Program-made: the position numbers and the translations under genes
The notes under the pieces: generated by a model
The model's input: only the letters and a program-made list of their open reading frames with translations
Told to the model about the DNA's origin: nothing
The model's database searches: none
Shown: piece by piece, positions 1 to 5,115 of the stretch
How positions within the stretch are numbered: position 1 is the first letter of the stretch
Layout: every line of letters begins with the position of its first letter
NCBI GenBank assembly: GCA_023424475.1
Contig: JAFADX010000124.1
Span: 1-5,601 of the forward strand
DNA: 5,601 bases
Source of the DNA: Pseudomonadota bacterium
GTDB taxonomy: Bacteria > Pseudomonadota > Alphaproteobacteria > Acetobacterales > Acetobacteraceae
Direction: 5' to 3'

Positions 1-2
1 TG

Positions 3-299
3 TCGGGCTGGCGGCAGGCCCTCGTCCCGACCGCGGTGGCGGCGCCCACGGCGACGGGCATCGCGGGCGGCATCCGCCTCTCCGGCGGCTTCCCGCCCGA
101 CGCCGTGCGGCTGCAGGTGTTCGAGGCGGCCAGCAATAGCCTCGCCGCTGCGACCAAGCTGCCGGACGAGCCGACCAGCCTGTTCTGGGACCGCACCGGC
201 CTGACGGCCGGCGATACCCGCTGGTACTGGCTGCGCGCCGTCTCCGCCGAGGGCAACGTCTCGGCCCTGGTGGGGCCGGTGACAGCGACCGCGCTGTAG
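3..299 (+). CDS. Phage tail protein, C-terminal fragment with fibronectin-III-like fold (5' end outside window)
   Basis: The reading frame is open from the left edge to a TAG stop, giving 98 visible residues; the start lies outside the window, so the internal GTG at 36 is probably not the true start. The pattern is Pro/Thr-rich entry, alternating hydrophobic strands (IRLSGG, VRLQVFEA), an aromatic core FWDRTGL, then TRWYWLRAVSAEGNVSA. The 'YWLRAV...GNVS' ending is typical of fibronectin type III modules at the C-terminus of phage tail-tip or host-specificity (J-like) proteins, where they help bind the cell surface. The next gene is a tailspike 10 nt downstream in the same direction, which supports a tail-module assignment. 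The fold is inferred from the pattern; the identity of the full protein (J-like tip protein or another fibre) cannot be decided from this piece. Confidence 0.65.
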   Translation, partial: SGWRQALVPTAVAAPTATGIAGGIRLSGGFPPDAVRLQVFEAASNSLAAATKLPDEPTSLFWDRTGLTAGDTRWYWLRAVSAEGNVSALVGPVTATAL

Positions 300-309
300 G
301 GAATCCGCT

Positions 310-2136
310 ATGCCCGCCCGCATCGACGACCTGCTGGTGCTCGACACCGCGGTCAGCAAGACCGACCTGGCAAAATACCTGCGCGACCGCGAGACCGTGC
401 TGCCCTCCGACTTCGGCGGTCTCGGCGATGGCGTCGCCGATGATCGCGCCGCTATCCAGGCCGCCTTCGACCGCGCCGCGGCGGACCAGAAGTTCGCCGT
501 CATCCCGCCCGGCACCTGGAACGTCTCCGCCGGGGTCATCCTCGGCGGCGGTGCCCGCGGCCTGATCATGCACGGGGTGCTCCGCTACACCGGCACCGCC
601 GCGGCGACTGTCCTGACGCTCGGCGATGGTGGCACCGTCCGCAACGGCGAGAAGCACTATGCCGGGCTGCAGGTCACCCGGCAGACCCAGTCCGACTGGC
701 TCGACGAGGCCGACATCGGCATCCTGGTGCGCAACATCGATGCCTCGGTCGTCGAGTTGCGGTTGGTGTCGGGCTTCACGATCGGCCTGCGCACGCTGGG
801 TGACGGCCGCGGCGTCGAGGACAGCACCTTCCACCTCGGCCGCATCCTCAACAACCGCATCGGCCTCGACATCCACTGCGCCACGGCCACCGCCTGGAAC
901 ACCTCCATCCGCTACTATGGCGGCCACTTCGCCATCGCGACGGGGATCAACCCCAGCCTGGATCGCTTCGGGATCCGGCTGTCCAGGGCGGATGGCGCCT
1001 ACAACAACCACAACCGGCATGTCTTCGATGCGCCGAATTTCGAGCTGCGCCAGCTCGACCCCAACGTCGCCATCCCCTTCCTGAACGAGACCAGCGGCTC
1101 GGCGATCATCGGCCGGGCGCTGCGCATGGAGGCATGCTCGCCGATCGTCGCCCGGCACACCGCCGCGGCGCAGGATTGCGAGTACGAGGTCGCCTGGTCG
1201 AACACTTACCAGGTCGGCATCGACTACACGGCGACCGCCACGCGCTGCGGCAACACCGTGCTGAATCGGCACCGGGCACCGGCCTCGCGGCATCTGCGGC
1301 TGCTGGGCTCCGTCCCGAACGTCCGGGCCGCGGCGTTCCGCCACAGCGCGACCGAGATCGGCGTTGAAGGGCTGGCGGTGGTCGCCACCTCCACCACCGC
1401 GGCCACCACGCTGGCCGGGCTGTCCTTCAACGGGCTGGACGACATCACCCCGACCGGGCGCGGGCTGCTGCTCGAGGCACAGAGGGGCCTGGCCTTCGTG
1501 GTGGAGTGCAGCCAAGCAAGAGAGTTCGCCCTCGTCCACTCCCTCGTCGGCGGGGCGGATGGCGGGCGTATCTTCGTCCGCTGCTTCGACGCGGCGATGA
1601 ATGTGCACGAGAATGTCGCCGGCGATGCGCTGGCCTCGATCACCACGCTGCTGTGGAACGTCCCGTCCAAGGCCTGGACCGGCGGTGCCGCCATGGCCGA
1701 CGCCTCGTTGAACAAGCGCATGACGGTGCGGCTCGGTGCAGGCGTGGCCTTCGCGCAGATCGGCATCGTCGGTTTCGACGGACAGATCGAAGTCGAGGCG
1801 CTGCGGCTCTACGGGTTGCCCGAGGCCGCGCCGGCGCTGCTCTGCGGCACTCCGGCGCTGCCGGTCGGGCTGCGGGAGTTCGCGGCGGAGGTATCGTGGG
1901 ACCTGCCATCGCTGGCGCCGGGGGCGACCAGCCTGCTCGACGTCACCGTCAATGGCGCGCGGCAGGGGGACCTTGCCCATGCGGCGCTCGCCTCGTCGAC
2001 GCGCTTCATCGAACTCGACGCTGCGGCCTGGTCCAGCAACACGGTGCGCGTCATGGCTAGGAACATCTCGCCCGCGACCTTCGATCTCGCATCGGCAACG
2101 CTGGCGGTGCAGGTGACGAAGCGGCGCGTGCCGTGA
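310..2136 (+). CDS. Phage tailspike / tail-fibre protein with pectate-lyase-3-type beta-helix domain
   Basis: 608 residues. The ATG at 310 is preceded by AGGGA (298-302), which overlaps the upstream stop, at 7-nt spacing, so the two genes are probably co-translated. Residues 34-53 read DFGGLGDGVADDRAAIQAAF, the hallmark start of the pectate_lyase_3 / right-handed beta-helix family found in phage tailspikes and GH28/GH55-like enzymes; VIPPGTW (64-70) follows, as is usual. The middle, roughly 80-450, is rich in short beta-strand-like repeats with Gly and Asn turns, fitting a beta-helix. Residues about 528-608 (VSWDLPSLAPGA ... NGARQGD ... VTKRRVP) look like a compact beta-sandwich C-terminal module of the kind attached to many phage tail proteins. 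Such proteins bind, and often cleave, surface polysaccharide. Catalytic residues cannot be named from sequence alone, so depolymerase activity is inference. It could be a non-enzymatic fibre. Confidence 0.83.
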   Translation: MPARIDDLLVLDTAVSKTDLAKYLRDRETVLPSDFGGLGDGVADDRAAIQAAFDRAAADQKFAVIPPGTWNVSAGVILGGGARGLIMHGVLRYTGTAAATVLTLGDGGTVRNGEKHYAGLQVTRQTQSDWLDEADIGILVRNIDASVVELRLVSGFTIGLRTLGDGRGVEDSTFHLGRILNNRIGLDIHCATATAWNTSIRYYGGHFAIATGINPSLDRFGIRLSRADGAYNNHNRHVFDAPNFELRQLDPNVAIPFLNETSGSAIIGRALRMEACSPIVARHTAAAQDCEYEVAWSNTYQVGIDYTATATRCGNTVLNRHRAPASRHLRLLGSVPNVRAAAFRHSATEIGVEGLAVVATSTTAATTLAGLSFNGLDDITPTGRGLLLEAQRGLAFVVECSQAREFALVHSLVGGADGGRIFVRCFDAAMNVHENVAGDALASITTLLWNVPSKAWTGGAAMADASLNKRMTVRLGAGVAFAQIGIVGFDGQIEVEALRLYGLPEAAPALLCGTPALPVGLREFAAEVSWDLPSLAPGATSLLDVTVNGARQGDLAHAALASSTRFIELDAAAWSSNTVRVMARNISPATFDLASATLAVQVTKRRVP

Positions 2137-2143
2137 GTGGGCT

Positions 2144-2176
2144 GGCGGGTGCGGCCCCATCGTCTCCGCACCCGCC
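2144..2176 (+). terminator. Perfect 11-bp stem hairpin after the tailspike gene
   Basis: GGCGGGTGCGG (2144-2154) pairs perfectly with CCGCACCCGCC (2166-2176) around an 11-nt loop, starting 8 nt after the tailspike stop. The position and strength suit a transcription terminator at the end of the tail operon. No T-run follows, so intrinsic termination in the E. coli sense is not assured; in GC-rich alphaproteobacteria such hairpins often act with Rho or protect the 3' end. Confidence 0.55.
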
Positions 2177-2187
2177 GCCAACCATGC

Positions 2188-2210
2188 GGCCGGCCCTATG
2201 ACGGCCGGCC
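2188..2210. repeat. Second GC hairpin: two GGCCGGCC copies around 7 nt
   Basis: GGCCGGCC at 2188-2195 and again at 2203-2210 flank CTATGAC. Because GGCCGGCC is its own reverse complement, the pair is both a direct and an inverted repeat and can form an 8-bp stem. It lies 11 nt after the first hairpin, so it may be part of a tandem terminator. A related GCCGGCCGGCC tract occurs at 2696-2703, just before the transporter gene. Confidence 0.4.
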
Positions 2211-2427
2211 TGGCGGGCACCAGCGGGTTCGCCGCCATTCCCACCATCGCCCTCGATCCGCCCCACCGTGCGGCGTCTCCGGCGGTCCCCGCGCTTATGG
2301 GTCCGGGTCCCCGTCGTCTCTGAGGATAGTGAGGGTGCAGGCCCTTCGACAATTCTCTCGGAGTACGACGCGCTTCGTGTTGGAGGGTGTCGGTTCTCGT
2401 CCGGGTGATGCGGTGCCTGCGGGAGCC
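2211..2427. other. Non-coding stretch with no recognisable gene
   Basis: The interval between the post-phage hairpins and the transposase remnant is open in some frames. Those translations are Arg/Pro/Ala-rich or low-complexity and match no family I recognise. A tiny ATG frame (2198-2323, 41 codons) overlaps a 22-codon GTG frame that begins inside the tailspike stop. Neither has a ribosome binding site, and both run through the hairpins. The part around 2320-2400 is less GC-rich than its surroundings. The minus-strand residues DTLQHE encoded near 2385-2402 could be a further decayed piece of the transposase (compare the DTLRHDP-like motif of IS1380 enzymes), but this is weak. Confidence 0.4.
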
Positions 2428-2657
2428 GTAGCGGGCGGCGATCATCAGCAGGCGGAAGCGCAGCATGTCGGCGAGGCTGTGCCGGATCCGCTCCGGCGTG
2501 CGCGGATCGTCGATGCAGGCGGCGAGGCGCTTCGCTTGGCCAGGCCACAGCACGCGTCAGCCTCGCGCAGCGCCAGAAGGCCGCCGTCCGATGATGGAGC
2601 GCAGCCGTTGAGGCGAGCGCCGGTCGGGGTCAGCGCTGGCCGGTGACAATACAGGTG
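2428..2657 (-). pseudogene. IS1380-family transposase, N-terminal remnant, frameshifted
   Basis: On the minus strand two frames together give an IS1380-type N-terminus. The first frame reads LTPTGARLNGCAPSSDGG followed by LLALREADACCGLAK. After a frame change the second reads RLAACIDDPRTPERIRHSL and then ADMLRFRLLMIAARY. SSDGGLL.LRE, LAACIxDPR, HSLADMLRFR and MIAAxY in that order are characteristic of this DDE transposase family. The break is a tandem duplication of 5 bp (plus-strand CGCTT at 2528-2532 and 2533-2537); removing one copy restores AKRLAAC. The frame lacks a clear start, and the catalytic DDE portion, normally several hundred further residues, is absent downstream. No terminal inverted repeats were found. 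It is a dead relic of an insertion sequence between the phage tail module and the transporter. Confidence 0.72.
2528..2537. repeat. 5-bp tandem duplication (CGCTT x2) that breaks the transposase frame
   Basis: CGCTTCGCTT on the plus strand (AAGCGAAGCG on the coding strand). Removing either copy joins GLAK and RLAACIDDPR into one continuous IS1380-like reading frame, so this small duplication is the likely inactivating change, probably by replication slippage. Confidence 0.7.
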
Positions 2658-2754
2658 CCCTCTGGAAGGGGGTGCCAGCGCAAGAATCGGAGTGCCGGCC
2701 GGCCAATGCCTTCCTAACCTGACCCATCCGGCCACCATGGAACATGCCTGCCTA

Positions 2755-3933
2755 ATGACGGATGACCACGCGGCACCCGATGCGCCGGATTCCCTCACGG
2801 GCTGGCTCGCCGCCCTGTCCGCCTTCATCGCCGGTTTCGCGGCTTTCGGCGTGATGTACAGCTTCGGTGTGTTCTTCACGCCGATGGCCGCGGAGTTCGG
2901 TGCCAGCCGCACCTCGACCTCCGCCTTCTTCGCGATCACCAGCGTTCTGTTCTACGTCTTCGGCTCGATCACCGGCCGTCTCAGCGATCGGGTCGGTCCG
3001 CGCCGCATCGTCTCGGCGGGCGCGGTCATCATGGGCACCGGACTGGTGCTCACGGCCACGGCGACACAGATGTGGATTGGCTACCTGACCTATGGCCTTG
3101 GCGTCGGCATCGGGGCGTCCTGCGCCTATGTCCCGACGCTGTCGATCGTCGGCGGGTGGTTCAACCGCCATCGCACGACCGCGCTCGGTCTGGCCGCGGC
3201 CGGCACGGGCTGCGGGACATTGCTGATGCCGCCCGTGGCGGCGGTGCTGATCGAGGCGCATGGCTGGCGGGCGGCCTACGCGGTGCTCGGCGCGGGCGCC
3301 TTCATGCTGCTTCTGCTCTGCGCCTGGCTTGCCCGCCCGCCGCCGCTCGCTCCGGAAGGCCCGGCGACGAAGCTGCGGTGCGTCGTACGGTCGCGCTCTT
3401 TCGCGCTGCTCTACATCTCCTGGGTGCTGGCCACGACCGGCCTCACTGCGTCGATGGTCTTCCTGGCACCTTTCGCCGAAGCCACCGGCATCAGCCCCAT
3501 TGCCGCATCGGTGCTGGTGTCAATCATCGGCGGAGCGAGCATCCTGGGACGGGCTGGCATCGGCGTCATCAACCAGAAGATGGGTTCCGTACGACTATAC
3601 AAATCTTCGGTGCTGGTGATGGCTGCAAGCTATCTGCTGTGGCTGCCATTCACCGGCTACGGCTGGCTGGTGGCGTTCGCCGCGACACTCGGGCTTGGCT
3701 ACGGCGTACGAATTGCGCTGACGCCGGTCATCCTGATCGAGTTCTTCGGTCTTGGAAATCGGGGCGCAGTGCTGGGTGTGTTTCTCACCGCATCCAGCAT
3801 ATCGGCCGTGTGCGGTCCGTTGCTGGCCGGCTGGATCATCGACCAGACCGGCAGCTATCAATGGGGCGTCGCATTCGCCCTGGTGATGGGGGTGCTCGGG
3901 TTCATCGCCATCTTACCGCTACGACGTGAGTGA
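2755..3933 (+). CDS. Major facilitator superfamily transporter, monocarboxylate / oxalate-formate antiporter-like
   Basis: 392 residues from ATG 2755, with about 12 hydrophobic segments in two six-helix halves. A cytoplasmic linker lies near residues 194-213 (ARPPPLAPEGPATKLRC). The MFS motif A between helices 2 and 3 is clear: GRLSDRVGPRR at 74-84. GWFNRHRTTALGLAAAGTG (134-152) after helix 4 matches the W-F-x-R-R-x-x-A-x-G pattern common in monocarboxylate and oxalate:formate (OFA/MCT-type) carriers, and GWLAALSAF near the N-terminus fits too. It is an inner-membrane secondary carrier, probably for a small organic anion; the substrate cannot be read from sequence. The start is uncertain: ATG 2737 (398 aa) and GTG 2692 (413 aa) are in frame, and none has a good Shine-Dalgarno. 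2755 was chosen because it leaves a short polar N-terminus before helix 1. No same-strand partner adjoins it. The last third uses more AT-ending codons (AAA, TCT, ATA, AAT) than the neighbouring genes. Confidence 0.93.
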   Translation: MTDDHAAPDAPDSLTGWLAALSAFIAGFAAFGVMYSFGVFFTPMAAEFGASRTSTSAFFAITSVLFYVFGSITGRLSDRVGPRRIVSAGAVIMGTGLVLTATATQMWIGYLTYGLGVGIGASCAYVPTLSIVGGWFNRHRTTALGLAAAGTGCGTLLMPPVAAVLIEAHGWRAAYAVLGAGAFMLLLLCAWLARPPPLAPEGPATKLRCVVRSRSFALLYISWVLATTGLTASMVFLAPFAEATGISPIAASVLVSIIGGASILGRAGIGVINQKMGSVRLYKSSVLVMAASYLLWLPFTGYGWLVAFAATLGLGYGVRIALTPVILIEFFGLGNRGAVLGVFLTASSISAVCGPLLAGWIIDQTGSYQWGVAFALVMGVLGFIAILPLRRE

Positions 3934-4019
3934 TGCTGGCGGCAGCGACCTCAGGCCACGGCCAGGGTTCATTGCCGTCCGTATTGGCGCCAAGGCGGCG
4001 CGCAATGACTTTGTCAGCG

Positions 4020-4044
4020 GCACCGGTGCGACGGCGAAACGCCG
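4020..4044. repeat. Palindrome GCACCGGTGC plus CGGCG-AAA-CGCCG hairpin downstream of the transporter
   Basis: GCACCGGTGC (4020-4029) is a perfect 10-bp palindrome. It is followed at once by CGGCG (4032-4036), AAA, CGCCG (4040-4044), a short stem-loop. Both lie about 90-110 nt after the transporter stop and ahead of the PepSY gene. They could be part of a terminator or a protein-binding site, but the stems are short for this base composition. Confidence 0.3.
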
Positions 4045-4065
4045 GTACATCAAACCTGTCCGAAC

Positions 4066-4084
4066 GCTGACACCCTGCGTCAGC
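4066..4084. promoter_or_regulatory. Inverted repeat GCTGAC-N7-GTCAGC upstream of the PepSY gene (candidate operator)
   Basis: GCTGAC (4066-4071) and GTCAGC (4079-4084) are perfect half-sites separated by ACCCTGC, centred about 90 nt before the PepSY start. A third GTCAGC occurs at 4013-4018 inside TTGTCAGC. The spacing suits a dimeric DNA-binding regulator. It may serve the PepSY-cytochrome operon, but no known binding motif is matched and no clear -35/-10 pair was found. Confidence 0.3.
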
Positions 4085-4119
4085 CGGCCGTAAGCGGTGC
4101 CGCGCCAGTCTCCGGCGCA

Positions 4120-4142
4120 TCGCCCTGCACCATGCAGGGCGA
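4120..4142 (+). promoter_or_regulatory. Perfect 10-bp inverted repeat just before the PepSY ribosome binding site
   Basis: TCGCCCTGCA (4120-4129) and TGCAGGGCGA (4133-4142) are perfect complements around a 3-nt CCA. The element ends 5 nt before the GGAAGGA ribosome binding site. In RNA it would be a tight hairpin in the leader; in DNA it is a near-perfect operator-like palindrome. An in-frame ATG at 4132 falls inside it, which argues against that ATG as the translation start. Function is inference. Confidence 0.45.
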
Positions 4143-4147
4143 AGCCC

Positions 4148-4154
4148 GGAAGGA
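4148..4154 (+). promoter_or_regulatory. Ribosome binding site GGAAGGA that fixes the PepSY start
   Basis: GGAAGGA ends 10 nt before ATG 4165. It supports this start over the in-frame ATG at 4132, which has no such site and would place 11 extra polar residues ahead of the signal peptide. Confidence 0.6.
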
Positions 4155-4164
4155 CACGGATCCC

Positions 4165-4446
4165 ATGCGCAAGTTCGCCATCGTCGCCACCGCCTTGGCG
4201 GCCGTCGGCACCCTCGCGGTCACCGCCGCCCAGGCCGGCAGCCTCGGCCGCCCCTGCACCGCGGCCCCGGAAGCCCAGTGGCTCTCGCTCGACACCTTGA
4301 GGGCCCGGGTGGAGGCGGCGGGCTACCGGGTGCAGAGGGCGAAGCTCAAGGCCGCCTGCGGCGAGATCTATGCCCTCGACCGCAACGGCGCTCGCGTCGA
4401 GCTGTTCGTCGATCCGACCTCGGGCCAGATCGTCGCGACCCAGTGA
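4165..4446 (+). CDS. Small secreted PepSY-domain protein
   Basis: 93 residues. MRKFAIVATALAAVGTLAVT followed by AAQA is a Sec signal peptide (Arg-Lys n-region, hydrophobic core, AQA cleavage box), with likely cleavage after Ala24. The mature part, about 69 residues, carries a PepSY_2-like domain: WLSLDTLRARVEAAGYRV (39-56), then CGEIYALDRNGARVEL (65-80), then FVDPTSGQIV (81-90). The 'aGY.v', 'yEvya.d..G..ve' and 'vDP.tGqiv' blocks are the family signature. Cys31 and Cys65 could form a periplasmic disulfide. PepSY proteins of this kind are often encoded beside two-component systems and b-type cytochromes; their biochemical role is poorly defined (protease inhibition or accessory sensing has been proposed). 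The cytochrome gene starts 16 nt after the stop, so the two are very probably an operon. Confidence 0.88.
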   Translation: MRKFAIVATALAAVGTLAVTAAQAGSLGRPCTAAPEAQWLSLDTLRARVEAAGYRVQRAKLKAACGEIYALDRNGARVELFVDPTSGQIVATQ

Positions 4447-4462
4447 GCGGGGGAAAGATGAG

Positions 4463-5071
4463 ATGACCATCCGCAGCGATGCGGCGGTCGAAGCCGGCGG
4501 CGCGATGCCGCCGGCGACGGCCACCACCGCCAACGGCCGTGACGCGGCGGCGGTGCCGACGGTCCCGGTGTGGGACGCGTTCGTGCGGGTCTTCCATTGG
4601 AGCCTGGTCGGCCTGTTCGCCCTCGCCTTCGCGACGGGCGACGAGATCGAGTGGCTGCACCTCACGGCCGGCTACGCCATCGCTGCCCTCATCGCGCTGC
4701 GGGTCGCCTGGGGCTTTGTCGGCCCGCGGCACGGCCGCTTTGGCGACTTCGTCCGCCCCCCGGGGGAGGTGTGGGCGTATTTCCGCGATGCCGTCCGGCT
4801 GCGGGCGCCGCGCCATCTGGGGCACAACCCCGCGGGGGGCGCGATGGTCGTCGCCCTGCTCGCCATGCTGGCCGGCACCGCCGCGACCGGTTTTGCGATG
4901 ACGACCGACGCTTTCTGGGGTGCGCAATGGATGGAGGATCTCCATGAGGCATTCGCCTACGCCACCTTGGGCCTCATCGGCCTCCACGTGGCCGGCGTCG
5001 CCTTCGCCAGCCTGGCGCACGGCGAGAACCTCGTCCGGGCGATGATCACGGGTCGGAAGCGGGCCCGGTGA
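4463..5071 (+). CDS. Cytochrome b561-domain membrane protein (Ni-hydrogenase-type cytochrome b)
   Basis: 202 residues from ATG 4463, preceded by GGGGGA (4449-4454) at 8-nt spacing; an upstream in-frame start would overlap the PepSY gene and is less likely. After a polar N-terminus of about 34 residues, VWDAFVRVFHWSL opens the domain. Four hydrophobic helices lie near 42-58, 66-87, 125-147 and 163-184. Candidate axial haem ligands are His45 (FHWS), His66 (WLHLTAGY), His161 (DLHEAFA) and His175 (GLHVAGV), one in or next to each helix, the pattern for two b haems. A conserved GPRHGRFGDFVR (87-98) follows helix 2, as in this family. It is an inner-membrane electron carrier that probably passes electrons between the quinone pool and a periplasmic or membrane partner; the partner is not visible. 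It is co-oriented with the PepSY gene and convergent with the kinase. Bases 4801-4847 recur exactly at the right window edge. Confidence 0.93.
   Translation: MTIRSDAAVEAGGAMPPATATTANGRDAAAVPTVPVWDAFVRVFHWSLVGLFALAFATGDEIEWLHLTAGYAIAALIALRVAWGFVGPRHGRFGDFVRPPGEVWAYFRDAVRLRAPRHLGHNPAGGAMVVALLAMLAGTAATGFAMTTDAFWGAQWMEDLHEAFAYATLGLIGLHVAGVAFASLAHGENLVRAMITGRKRAR
4801..4847 (+). repeat. 47-bp exact direct repeat, copy 1 (inside the cytochrome gene)
   Basis: Begins GCGGGCGCCGCGCCATCTGG and ends GGGGGGCGCGATGG. It encodes the stretch from about Arg114 to Met128 of the cytochrome (RAPRHLGHNPAGGAM). It is identical base for base to 5555-5601; the base before each copy differs (T at 4800, G at 5554), so the left edge of the repeat is sharp. 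Confidence 0.95.
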
Positions 5072-5075
5072 GGAT

Positions 5076-5115
5076 GTCACGGCGGGGGCGCCCGGGGCGG
5101 CCTCCCCGCCGTGAC
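5076..5115. terminator. Bidirectional terminator-like hairpin between convergent cytochrome and kinase genes
   Basis: GTCACGGCGGGG (5076-5087) pairs perfectly with CCCCGCCGTGAC (5104-5115): 12 bp around a 16-nt GC-rich loop. It begins 5 nt after the cytochrome stop and contains the kinase stop codon (5077-5079 on the minus strand), so the last dozen kinase codons lie in the stem and loop. A hairpin symmetric to both transcripts at a convergent junction suggests shared termination. There is no T-run, so the mechanism is uncertain. Confidence 0.6.

Noticed and set aside
1224..1766. 180-residue open frame on the minus strand inside the tailspike gene, with other long frames nearby (626-1084, 1506-2060)
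   Set aside because: GC-rich shadow frames: Arg/Ser/Pro/Ala-rich translations with no domain signature, fully covered by the tailspike frame with its recognisable motifs.
2331..2351. Minus-strand TTGTCG ... TATCCT promoter-like pair (18-nt spacer)
   Set aside because: Only partial matches to both boxes, and it would drive transcription antisense into the end of the tailspike gene with no gene to serve.
2380..2440. Possible tRNA or phage attachment site (GGTTCTCGTCCGGG resembles a T-arm)
   Set aside because: No acceptor stem, anticodon arm or CCA end could be assembled around it, and no repeated core was found elsewhere in the window.
2137..2646. 169-residue plus-strand frame after the tailspike
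   Set aside because: Low-complexity Arg/Gly/Pro translation running through two hairpins and antisense to the IS1380 remnant; no ribosome binding site and no family signature.
3934..4065. Possible further transposase or gene remnant between the transporter and the PepSY gene
   Set aside because: Translations in all frames are short or show no family motif that I can recognise.
4370..4462. N-terminal extension of the cytochrome frame to 4370
   Set aside because: It would overlap the PepSY coding region by 77 nt and adds a Ser/Arg-rich segment untypical of the family, whereas ATG 4463 has a good ribosome binding site.
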